NCBI RefSeq assembly: GCF_014697545.1
Contig: NZ_JACJSA010000007.1
Location: 62,001 to 126,000, forward strand
Origin: Oscillatoria sp. FACHB-1407
GTDB lineage: Bacteria; Cyanobacteriota; Cyanobacteriia; Elainellales; Elainellaceae
Direction: 5' to 3'
Length of the DNA: 64,000 nt
In this document: positions 36,658-44,346 of the stretch, piece by piece
Numbering within the stretch: the stretch's first letter is position 1
How the letters are laid out: each line of letters opens with the position of its first letter
Notes under the pieces: generated by a model
What the model was told of the DNA's origin: nothing
The model's input: the letters and a program-made list of their open reading frames with translations, nothing else
The model's database searches: none
Program-made: the position numbers and the translations under genes

Positions 36658-37572
36658 ATGTCTAGACCACTGACTTCCTTAACCCCTGAACAAATTGCTA
36701 GCTTTCACGAAGACGGGTTTTTAATTATTGAAGATCTCCTGGATCAATCTCTGGTCGATCGACTGGTTAGCCGAGTTGAACCCCTATTTTCGGGTGACTT
36801 TGAGACGGGGGTGTATCCCGACGAGTGGCACTGGAATCCCTATCTGAGCTTGTCTGGAGCGTCGGGACAAATGACGGGCGTATGGAAGTGCGATCGCACC
36901 TTGGCGAGTGTCATGCTCTCTAGCGGATTGGGGCAAATTTGTGCAACTTTAGGTAATTGGTCAGGTGCTCGCGTTCTGGTGGATGGGCTGTGGCGCAAAC
37001 CTTATGGAGCTTCAGAAACAACGTTGCATCAAGACTCAATGTACTCCTTCTATCACACACCGCAAGACATTGTGATTGCCTGGATTGCCCTCAGCGATGC
37101 GGTGCAGGGAGCAGGCACGATTGAGTATGTACGCGGTTCTCACAAATGGGCTTTATCGCAAACGGTTGGTGAGTTTCACGCGGTGAACAAGAGCTACCGC
37201 TCTGACATGGAGCAAGCGGCTGCACAGGTTGGAATCGATAATCCTGAGGTGCTGCAACTGGAACTCAAACCCGGTAGCTGTGTCTTGCACCACGGACACA
37301 CCTGGCATGGTTCCGGTAAAAACACCACTCCTGGCAAGCTACGTCAAAGTTTAGTGGTGGCTTGCATTCCTTCGGAGTCTCGCTTTAAGCCTGCCGGAAC
37401 CTATGTTCCTGGAGGTTATATCGCAGGGCGTTACAAGCAATATGGCAGCGATGCGATGGATGAAAGCTTTTTCCCAATTTTGTGGACGCAGGATGGCTAT
37501 CGCACGCCCTTCTTAGCCGATTACTGTCAGGATGCGCTGCCAGCAGCTTCGGCTCTAGTTGCATTGGTGTAG
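36658..37572 (+). CDS. Phytanoyl-CoA dioxygenase family protein, paralogue 1
   Basis: 304 residues from ATG 36658, which aligns with the start of the next gene; upstream in-frame ATG and TTG exist. Fe(II)/2-oxoglutarate fold: TPEQIASFHEDGFLIIEDLL, the H-x-D ligand pair in TTLHQDSMYSF, VIAWIALSDAVQGAGTIEYVRGSHKW, distal His in VLHHGHTWHGSGKN and the 2-oxoglutarate Arg in KLRQSLVVAC. Ligands are intact, so it is probably active. Substrate unknown. It is a tandem duplicate of the following gene, 84 bases apart. Confidence 0.88.
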   Translation: MSRPLTSLTPEQIASFHEDGFLIIEDLLDQSLVDRLVSRVEPLFSGDFETGVYPDEWHWNPYLSLSGASGQMTGVWKCDRTLASVMLSSGLGQICATLGNWSGARVLVDGLWRKPYGASETTLHQDSMYSFYHTPQDIVIAWIALSDAVQGAGTIEYVRGSHKWALSQTVGEFHAVNKSYRSDMEQAAAQVGIDNPEVLQLELKPGSCVLHHGHTWHGSGKNTTPGKLRQSLVVACIPSESRFKPAGTYVPGGYIAGRYKQYGSDAMDESFFPILWTQDGYRTPFLADYCQDALPAASALVALV

Positions 37573-37655
37573 CACAACTGATTTTGGATTCTAGATTTGC
37601 GATGTTGGCTTTGAGCAAGCCTGAAAGTTCTGACTAATTCTTAGAAATATTTGTC

Positions 37656-38537
37656 ATGGTGCATACACCGATTAGCCTGAGTGAGGCTCAAATTCAGCAG
37701 TTTCAAGAACAGGGATTCCTGATCCTAGACAAGTTCTTAGAGTTAGATCTGGTCGATCGCATTGTGGAACGCCTCGACCCCCTGTTTGCTACCCGCTTTG
37801 AAACGGGCAACTATCCCGATGAGTGGTATGGTCGTCCGGGCTTAAACATCCCCAACTCGACACGGCAGATGAGCGGCATGTGGCATTGCGATCGCACCAT
37901 TGCCAGCGTCACATTCTCCGCCGAGATTGCCCGCCTCAATGCCACTCTCATGGGCTGGTCGGGTGGTCGGCTTGCCACCGATAGCTGTTGGATTAAGCCC
38001 TCTGGTGCGCCAGAGGTAGCCTTCCATCGCAACAACACCTATGCGGCTTGCATCAATCCCCCATCGCTCGTCACCTGCTGGATTGCCCTCAGTGAGGCTA
38101 CCGCTCAGGCAGGCACCCTAGAGTACGTCCCCGGTTCGCATTTATGGCATTGCACCGACCAACCCCGATTTCTACATGCTCCCAAGGACGACTACCGCCA
38201 ACCCCTGTGGGATGCAGCTAAAGAAGCGGGTGTCGATTCCCCAACAATCCTCGCGGCTGAGATTCCCCCAGGTGGGTGCATCTTTATGCATGGTGATTTG
38301 TGGCATGGCTCTGGTGTAAACCAAACCACGGATCAAACTCGTCGCAGTTTTGCCGTAAGTACCTTTCCAGCCCACGCTCAATTTCAATCAGAGGCAAAAT
38401 ATGGCTATATCTTCAGCCGTTACCGTCGAGTCACTTCTGTTGAAATGGACGAGAGCTTTTTTCCCATCCTGTGGACATCAGATGGCTACCGATCGCCCCT
38501 AGCACGGGATTATTGTGAGGATGCGATTGCTGTTTAG
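37656..38537 (+). CDS. Phytanoyl-CoA dioxygenase family protein, paralogue 2 (altered Fe ligand)
   Basis: 293 residues, closely similar along its whole length to the preceding gene (QFQEQGFLILDKFL; GNYPDEWYGRPG; CWIALSEATAQAGTLEYVPGSHLW; IFMHGDLWHGSGVN; MDESFFPILWTSDGYRSP). At the position of the H-x-D pair it reads VAFHRNNTYAA, so Asp is replaced by Asn while the distal His and the Arg (TRRSFAVS) remain. Loss of the carboxylate ligand may abolish or change catalysis. Tandem duplication followed by divergence is the simplest explanation. Confidence 0.85.
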   Translation: MVHTPISLSEAQIQQFQEQGFLILDKFLELDLVDRIVERLDPLFATRFETGNYPDEWYGRPGLNIPNSTRQMSGMWHCDRTIASVTFSAEIARLNATLMGWSGGRLATDSCWIKPSGAPEVAFHRNNTYAACINPPSLVTCWIALSEATAQAGTLEYVPGSHLWHCTDQPRFLHAPKDDYRQPLWDAAKEAGVDSPTILAAEIPPGGCIFMHGDLWHGSGVNQTTDQTRRSFAVSTFPAHAQFQSEAKYGYIFSRYRRVTSVEMDESFFPILWTSDGYRSPLARDYCEDAIAV

Positions 38538-38540
38538 AGG

Positions 38541-38640
38541 GAGTGGAGGAGTAGGGGAGTAAGGGAGTGGGGAGTAGGGAATGGGGGACAATTGACGATT
38601 GACCAATGACGATTGACGATTGACCGATGACGATCCACTT
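38541..38640. repeat. Heptamer-like tandem repeats
   Basis: GGAGTAGGGGAGTAAGGGAG and GGGAGTAGGGAATGGGGG lead into repeated TTGACGATTGACCAATGACG blocks with a 7-9 base period. It resembles short tandemly repeated repetitive sequences of cyanobacteria. Similar AGTAGGGG runs are at 22900-22930, 26700 and 33090-33115. Confidence 0.7.
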
Positions 38641-38680
38641 TGTTCATTAGGATAAAAAAAGTCCTTGCATTTCTAGAACT

Positions 38681-39061
38681 ATGGCTCAAATATTTATGGC
38701 GATCGCCGCTGTCTTAGGAGGGTTATCTGTCGCTGCCGGAGCGTTTGGCTCTCACGCATTGCGGGAACGGTTAAGTGATCGCGCCGCTGAGATTTTTGAG
38801 ATTGCCACTCGCTATCAGATGTATCACGCGCTGGCACTGCTGCTGGTTGGCATCTTGCTGAGTCGAGCAGAGACGGCTCAAGCATTGCTCACGGGTTCAG
38901 GCTATGCCTTTATTGCGGGGATTTTGATCTTCTCAGGCAGTCTCTACGCCATTAGTCTCTCCCAAATCAAAGTGTTAGGAGCCATTGCCCCGGTCGGAGG
39001 GTTAGCCTTGATGATCGGATGGGGATGTCTGGCGATCGCGGCATTAAATTTCAAGGGATGA
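38681..39061 (+). CDS. DUF423 family small membrane protein
   Basis: 126 residues with about four hydrophobic helices. The start IFMAIAAVLGGLSVAAGAFGSHALRE, the YQMYHALALLLVGIL block and the C-terminal GWGCLAIAAL are diagnostic of DUF423 (YgdD-like). Function unknown. Single gene, followed by the second copy of the hairpin/C-rich module. Confidence 0.92.
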   Translation: MAQIFMAIAAVLGGLSVAAGAFGSHALRERLSDRAAEIFEIATRYQMYHALALLLVGILLSRAETAQALLTGSGYAFIAGILIFSGSLYAISLSQIKVLGAIAPVGGLALMIGWGCLAIAALNFKG

Positions 39062-39082
39062 AGCTCTGGAGAGTAGAGGAGA

Positions 39083-39136
39083 GACGCGATTAATCGCGTC
39101 TTTACGGTTGTCCTATCGCCCCATCACCCCGCACCC
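39083..39136 (+). repeat. Hairpin plus C-rich tail, copy 2
   Basis: GACGCGATTAATCGCGTC (39083-39100) is followed by TTTACGGTTGTCCTATC then GCCCCATCACCCC, nearly identical to 33124-33175. It sits 22 bases after the DUF423 stop. Confidence 0.65.
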
Positions 39137-39179
39137 CTCTTCCTGGCAGATTGCTTAATATTGCTTTACTCTAGTAGGC

Positions 39180-40361
39180 ATGGTTGAACAATTGAAGCCC
39201 CGCTATTCAGTCGCTTGGACGAATAAGATTGCTGAGATCCCGCAAGCTGAGTGGGATGCGCTCGCCATGCCGTTAAAAACGCCCTTCCTGGAGTGGGAAT
39301 GGCTCCACAATATGGAGTCCTCCGGCAGTGCGACGGCAAAAGCAGGATGGTTGCCCAATCACCTTACCGTTTGGCGCGATCGCACTCTGGTTGCGGCGGC
39401 TCCCCTTTACCTCAAGGGACACAGCTATGGCGAGTTTGTCTTTGACCACCAGTGGGCAGACCTGGCAGCCCGGTTGGGTGTGCAATACTACCCCAAACTG
39501 TTGGGCATGTCACCCTTTACCCCGGCTGAGGGCTATCGCTTTTTGATTGCACCGGGTGAAGATGAGGACGAGATCACGGAGTTAATGGTGTGGGCGATCG
39601 ACCACTTTTGCCAGGAGCAGGGCATTTCGGGCTGTAATTTTCTCTACGCCGACCCGGAATGGCGACAGGTGATGGAACGTCACGGTTTTGTCAGTTGGCT
39701 ACACCATAGTTACATCTGGCAAAATCAGGGATTTCAAACCTTTGATGATTATCTCGCTGTCTTCAACGCCAACCAACGACGCAACATCAAACGAGAACGT
39801 AAAGCGGTTGAAAGTGCAGGTTTGCGCCTGGAATCTATGACTGGAGATGCGATCACCAAATCGCTGTTGTCGTCGGTCTATCACTTTTACGCCGATACCT
39901 GCGATAAGTTTGGCTGGTGGGGCAGCAAGTATTTAACTCGACGATTCTTTGAGCAGTTGCACCCCAACTATTGCCATCGCATTGTGGTGTTTGCGGTGTT
40001 TGGGGAGCAAAACCCCCACCACCCCATCGGCATGTCGTTTTGCCTCACCAAAGGCGATCAACTTTACGGACGCTATTGGGGCGCAACGCAAGACTTTGAT
40101 AACCTGCACTTCGACACCTGCTACTACACGCCGATCGAATGGGCGATCGCTAACGGCATTCAAACATTTGACCCCGGTGCAGGCGGACGACACAAAAAAC
40201 GACGCGGATTTCCTGCTACTCCTAACCATTCGCTGCATCGCTTTTATGAGCCACGTTTAGATCACATCTTGCGATCGTACATTGACAAGGTGAATGATGC
40301 AGAACAGCAAGAAATAGACGCCATTAATCAAGACTTGCCCTTTAAGCAAGCTAACGGTTGA
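39180..40361 (+). CDS. GNAT-fold protein of the DUF482 (peptidogalycan biosynthesis/recognition) family
   Basis: 393 residues. Typical blocks are IAEIPQAEWDALAMPLKTPFLEWEWL, FVFDHQWADLAARLGVQYYPKLLGMSPFTPAEG (long region cut here), NANQRRNIKRERKAVESAG and FDTCYYTPIEWAIANGIQTFDPGAGGRHKKRRGF. The domain resembles two fused acetyltransferase folds, as in the FemAB-like superfamily. The role in wall or amino-acid metabolism is not established. No neighbour clarifies it. Confidence 0.88.
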   Translation: MVEQLKPRYSVAWTNKIAEIPQAEWDALAMPLKTPFLEWEWLHNMESSGSATAKAGWLPNHLTVWRDRTLVAAAPLYLKGHSYGEFVFDHQWADLAARLGVQYYPKLLGMSPFTPAEGYRFLIAPGEDEDEITELMVWAIDHFCQEQGISGCNFLYADPEWRQVMERHGFVSWLHHSYIWQNQGFQTFDDYLAVFNANQRRNIKRERKAVESAGLRLESMTGDAITKSLLSSVYHFYADTCDKFGWWGSKYLTRRFFEQLHPNYCHRIVVFAVFGEQNPHHPIGMSFCLTKGDQLYGRYWGATQDFDNLHFDTCYYTPIEWAIANGIQTFDPGAGGRHKKRRGFPATPNHSLHRFYEPRLDHILRSYIDKVNDAEQQEIDAINQDLPFKQANG

Positions 40362-40413
40362 ACCACCAGATCTCGTTTAAGACAATTCTTCAAAATTATT
40401 TCGTAGGTTTTAT

Positions 40414-40761
40414 CTAAATATATCGAACCTGATTTTGCATCTCATCCGAGGTAACTTGATTGAGAATAACGAGTAATCTTTGTGCAATTTCTTGAGGAGA
40501 ACGACGAACAGCAAAAATTACCCCGTAGTGTATTCGTCCTGAATTAAAGTAATCCTGTACAAGTTCCTCAAAATCAGTTCTGTTGTGAGTAACCAGAGTT
40601 CTTGCTTGACTTACAGCAAAGGCAAGTTGCTCTGCATCAGTTGTGTGAAGTTGCTCTGCATCTCGTGCAGTAATGACATCAAAACCTCTTGCTTGAAGCA
40701 AATCGGCTACTAATACATTGACATCCTCATCCAAATACAGACAAGTGAATATGCTACTCAC
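40414..40761 (-). CDS. DUF5615 PIN-like toxin candidate
   Basis: 115 residues. N-terminal TCLYLDEDVNVLVADLLQARGFDVITARDAEQL and the middle ARTLVTHNRTDFEELVQDY carry the acidic residues of the PIN-like (Mut7-C) RNase fold. The start is GTG 40761, whose TGA overlap with the preceding gene (stop 40760-40758) is translational-coupling type. With its DUF433 partner it forms a well-known toxin-antitoxin arrangement of cyanobacteria. Confidence 0.88.
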   Translation of the reverse strand: MSSIFTCLYLDEDVNVLVADLLQARGFDVITARDAEQLHTTDAEQLAFAVSQARTLVTHNRTDFEELVQDYFNSGRIHYGVIFAVRRSPQEIAQRLLVILNQVTSDEMQNQVRYI

Positions 40762-41039
40762 AAATCTCTAACCAATGGGTCGAGCAATTCTTCAGGAATG
40801 CGGTTTTTTTCAATATATTGATTAATTTCGTCTTGGTGGTCGCTGTAGTAAGTTAATGCCCCAAAGACTTGCCCCAAAGTCAGATGCGGCATCCCTTTGG
40901 GAATTTCTTCGGGTGCAATGCCCATTCGCCAAGTTTCAACAATTGCCCTAATAGGTGTACGAGTTCCTCGGACGATAGGTTCTCCATGTAAAATCTCATC
41001 ATCTCGAACAACATAAAGATATTCCGTCGCTTGAACCAT
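40758..41039 (-). CDS. DUF433 antitoxin candidate
   Basis: 93 residues containing the DUF433 block: HGEPIVRGTRTPIRAIVETWRMGIAPEEIPKGMPHLTLGQVFGALTYYSDH (conserved sequence runs through). It is a small winged-helix/HTH-like DNA-binding domain usually paired with a DUF5615 toxin. It precedes and overlaps the toxin gene by four bases, in the usual order antitoxin first. The pair probably autoregulates, which is inference from the family. Confidence 0.88.
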   Translation of the reverse strand: MVQATEYLYVVRDDEILHGEPIVRGTRTPIRAIVETWRMGIAPEEIPKGMPHLTLGQVFGALTYYSDHQDEINQYIEKNRIPEELLDPLVRDL

Positions 41040-41217
41040 GTTAACCTCTCAAGTCGGTTACTTCTTTATTGTAATGTCTGGAACAATGATCTCAGGCGAT
41101 CGCTTGTAGGGTAGGTTTCCTTCGTCAACCTAACCACTTCTTAGCCACTACTTCACACGCTTCAGAGATCGCTAGCTAATCCTTGCGTGCATTAAACAAA
41201 CTGGCAACCTTTGGCTT

Positions 41218-41724
41218 ATGGTGATGATAACAGTGAATGGGCAACCGATGCGGTTAGTCGGTAGAAAAGTGAGTGTCGGCGATCGCGCAGGTGATGTGCG
41301 GGTTACTGGATTGGATTTGTCTCCCGTACTGCCACTGGATCAGTCTCAGGGAAAAATTCGGTTGTTGATCACAGTACCTTCATTGGATATCGCTCCGTGC
41401 TCTCTAGTTGTTAGAGAATTTAGCGATCGCCTGCATCAATTTGGTAACTCAGTAGCCGCTTATCTAATCTCCGCCGATCTGCCCTTTGCTCAACAGCGTT
41501 GGAAACAGGCAATAGGTGTGGATAACATCACGTTGCTCTCTGACTATCGTGATATGGATTTTGCGAGGGATTGGGGGGTGCTTGTGCAAGACCTGGGATT
41601 GTCTGCCCAAGCGGCCTTTGTTGTGGATGCCACGGGAATCGTAATTTATCGCGAAATTGTCACTGAATGGTTGGCAGAACCTGACTACGATGGAGCGATC
41701 GCCGCTTTACAGACCGCGCTTTAA
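41218..41724 (+). CDS. Thiol peroxidase (Tpx)-like protein with missing accessory catalytic residues
   Basis: 168 residues aligning end to end with Tpx peroxiredoxins (LISADLPFAQQRW, EPDYDGAIAAL). The peroxidatic Cys is kept (C61 in VPSLDIAPCSLVV), but the catalytic Thr three residues before is Ile, the resolving Cys in the RFCG-type helix is replaced (QQRWKQA), and the Arg near LAARA-type sequence reads SAQAA. It may be a one-Cys, altered or inactive relative. ATG 41218; a second ATG lies six bases downstream. Confidence 0.8.
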   Translation: MVMITVNGQPMRLVGRKVSVGDRAGDVRVTGLDLSPVLPLDQSQGKIRLLITVPSLDIAPCSLVVREFSDRLHQFGNSVAAYLISADLPFAQQRWKQAIGVDNITLLSDYRDMDFARDWGVLVQDLGLSAQAAFVVDATGIVIYREIVTEWLAEPDYDGAIAALQTAL

Positions 41725-41795
41725 TCATTGGCAAGCTGGAAAGAGCGATCGCCCCTTATATACGTTTCTCCATTAGCACAAACAGCTTACACTCA

Positions 41796-42755
41796 TCACT
41801 CGGTAAGTTCTTGGGAGCTTTGAGGAGAGCCATTTGGAGTCAGATCACCTGCGATCGCTCCTGCCCGTTCCAGTGCCTCTGGAATATACCGTGGATCGAG
41901 AAACATCACCTTACTGCTACCACTGCTGCCAATTCGGACACCCATATCGAGGTAGTTTTGCGCCAAAAGAAACTGTAATGCTTTGGCTGAGTTTGGATCG
42001 GCGTTTAACCGTTGCGTAATGATTTCCATTGCAGAGGCAGTTCCCTGTGCATTCAAGATTTGTTTTTGTTGATCTAATTGAGCTTTGAGCAACGCTATTT
42101 TTTGGTGTGCTTCAGCTTCAATGAGTTGAGCTTCGGCTTCACCTTTAGCCGTGTTAATTAAAGCTTCCCGTTCTCCTTCTGAAGTCAAAATAGCGGCTTG
42201 TTTTTTGCGTTCGGCTGACATTTGTAGTTCCATTGCTCCTTGTACAGTTTTGGAAGGAACAATGTCTCGCAACTCAACACGCGTAATCTTAATACCCCAG
42301 GGATTAGTTGCGATGTCTAACTCTCGCAACAAGATTTCATTAATTTCAGTGCGGGCTGTAAAGGTTTGGTTCAGTTCCAACTTACCGACTTCTGAGCGAA
42401 TTTGAGTCAGGACTAAATTCACCATGGCAGATTGCAAATTCTGGACTTTGTAATACGCCTTTTCCAGATCTAAAATCCGCCAATACACGACCGCATCAAC
42501 CGTAATAGCAACGTTGTCGCGAGTAATGCAATTTTGCGGCGGCACTTCTAATACTTTTTCCCGTTTCGTTTCCTTAAAGACCACCTGCGAAATAAACGGC
42601 GTGATGAAATTTAAGCCCGGTTCCAAACGACGGCCATCGTAACGCCCTAACATTTCGACAAGGGCTTCATCCCCTTGATTAACAATACGAACACTATTGG
42701 CAAGGGTGCATGTGCCCCCAACGGCAAGCACAATCATCAAAAGCCATTCAGACAT
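41796..42755 (-). CDS. SPFH/Band 7 (stomatin-like) membrane protein
   Basis: 319 residues. A single N-terminal helix ([15 protein letters not shown]) is followed by the SPFH domain ([64 protein letters not shown]) and a long Glu/Ala coiled coil ([27 protein letters not shown]). It resembles QmcA/YbbK proteins and is probably a membrane-microdomain scaffold. It lies 17 bases after the NfeD-like gene, the classic NfeD-stomatin operon. Confidence 0.93.
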   Translation of the reverse strand: MSEWLLMIVLAVGGTCTLANSVRIVNQGDEALVEMLGRYDGRRLEPGLNFITPFISQVVFKETKREKVLEVPPQNCITRDNVAITVDAVVYWRILDLEKAYYKVQNLQSAMVNLVLTQIRSEVGKLELNQTFTARTEINEILLRELDIATNPWGIKITRVELRDIVPSKTVQGAMELQMSAERKKQAAILTSEGEREALINTAKGEAEAQLIEAEAHQKIALLKAQLDQQKQILNAQGTASAMEIITQRLNADPNSAKALQFLLAQNYLDMGVRIGSSGSSKVMFLDPRYIPEALERAGAIAGDLTPNGSPQSSQELTE

Positions 42756-42772
42756 AGGAGTGTCTCCTTGTA

Positions 42773-43318
42773 TTAAGGATGAAAAAGCTGTTCGGGAGCA
42801 ACGATTAAGATGTTGCCTTCGCGACGCAAAACATACACTTTTTGGTGAGGGGCGATCGCCTGGTCATAGTTCTCACAACGGGCTTGCCACGAGCTTCCTT
42901 CGTACAACACCCGCCCCATTTGCCCCGGTTGCAATTCATTTAAAGTCTCAGCCTCAGCCGCATCCAGGCGCATCGAGTGCTTACGCCGCACAAACACTGG
43001 ACGAATCCAAATGATGAAGGATAGGGAGACGCCGACCCAGTACATGATTTGCATCCCAAACCCTTCGTAGTCCATCCGTCGCCAGTCAAAGCTAAAGAAA
43101 ACACTGCCTCGCCACAGGATAAATGTCAGCAGCAAAGCACTCACGCCTGCGGAGAGAGCAAACAAACGGTACTTAGAGGCGACTTTTGGAACTAGCAAAA
43201 ATTCGGTAGCCGTCAAAATCAGCCCCAACAAGAGCCAAAAGAAGGGGGGTGGCACCCTTAAAGCCCAGACTTGACCTAAATAGGGTGGCAACTGGAAGAA
43301 CAGTGAGTAGGACAACAC
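42773..43318 (-). CDS. NfeD-like membrane protein
   Basis: 181 residues: two or three transmembrane helices ([53 protein letters not shown]) followed by an OB-fold-like C-terminal domain ([33 protein letters not shown]). No serine-protease domain, so it is the short NfeD1b type. Start GTG 43318. It is upstream of and cotranscribed with its SPFH partner. Confidence 0.88.
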   Translation of the reverse strand: MLSYSLFFQLPPYLGQVWALRVPPPFFWLLLGLILTATEFLLVPKVASKYRLFALSAGVSALLLTFILWRGSVFFSFDWRRMDYEGFGMQIMYWVGVSLSFIIWIRPVFVRRKHSMRLDAAEAETLNELQPGQMGRVLYEGSSWQARCENYDQAIAPHQKVYVLRREGNILIVAPEQLFHP

Positions 43319-43535
43319 ACAAGGCTCCCGATAAATTCATCTGATGTTCACTCAAGCAGGCATACAGCAGTTCGCGATCGCTTTCTAATGCGGACGGGAG
43401 GTGATGCACGAGCGATCGCCGAATCAGTCGAACAATAATTTTCTACTGCTGTGATTTAACCCAGATTGCTTGAGGTAATTTCATCCCAATCATGGGGCTA
43501 AATATTTCTTAACGTAATATTTGACAATGCAGATG

Positions 43536-44321
43536 CTATTCAACCGAGCTTTGGTAGTGGTGGATTAACCACTGAGCGAGTTCACAAAACCCATCGACCT
43601 CAGCAGTTTGGGTTACCAATTTGGGTTTGTGACGTAACCGATCGCCATAGTGCAACACGTTTGCAACACCGACTGAAATGGGAAAGCGATCGCCATCAAA
43701 CAAACTCTCATCATTGGGGCTATCACCAACGGTTACAACTTGTCGTAAAGAGTAGTTGGGAAAAAAGTGAGTGAGCACCTGAGACAATCCAATCGCTTTG
43801 TCTTGCTGCATCAATTTGATATGACATTGCACCGTACTGTATGTGAATCCCCAACCGCGATCGCTGCAAAATTGACTCATTGTTTCTAGATCAGCAGAAC
43901 TCAACCCACTGACATCAAATGTCCAGTCGGTCAAACGAAAGCGGTTATCCGTTGATTCGCAGATGTTAGGAAATTGGGTTTGTAATTGCTGAAATAAGTC
44001 AGCCAAATGCTGACGATGTTCTTTCAAATCGGGTAGAGGGACAAGCAGTTTAGGGTCACTGTCTGCGTTGGGATAAAATAGCCCACCATTCTCGGCGATC
44101 GCCCCTGCCACAGGGAGGTAGCTGACGACTCCCTGCACCCACCCTGCCGATCGCCCTGTCACGATGACGACCGGAATGCCAGCAGCAGCTAAGTCAGTCA
44201 ATGCTGTGAGTAATGCGGCGGTAAATTTGCCCTGTTTCGTTAACGTGCCATCCATATCGGTGGCAACTAGGCGTATAGTTTTGAGGAGATCCGAACTTGA
44301 ATGTAATAAGCTAAGAGTCAT
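43536..44321 (-). CDS. HAD-superfamily phosphatase (Cof/IIB-type)
   Basis: 261 residues from ATG 44321; an upstream frame to 44375 overlaps the divergent gene. HAD motif I VATDMDGTLT, motif II VIVTGRS, motif III Lys in MQQDKAIGLSQVL and motif IV VTVGDSPNDESLF are intact. A type IIB cap lies between. It probably dephosphorylates sugar phosphates or similar metabolites, but the substrate is not determined. The start codon is 26 bases from the divergent peptidase gene, so both share a promoter region. Confidence 0.88.
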   Translation of the reverse strand: MTLSLLHSSSDLLKTIRLVATDMDGTLTKQGKFTAALLTALTDLAAAGIPVVIVTGRSAGWVQGVVSYLPVAGAIAENGGLFYPNADSDPKLLVPLPDLKEHRQHLADLFQQLQTQFPNICESTDNRFRLTDWTFDVSGLSSADLETMSQFCSDRGWGFTYSTVQCHIKLMQQDKAIGLSQVLTHFFPNYSLRQVVTVGDSPNDESLFDGDRFPISVGVANVLHYGDRLRHKPKLVTQTAEVDGFCELAQWLIHHYQSSVE

Positions 44322-44346
44322 TTGGCAAAGACCATTAAAATACGCC

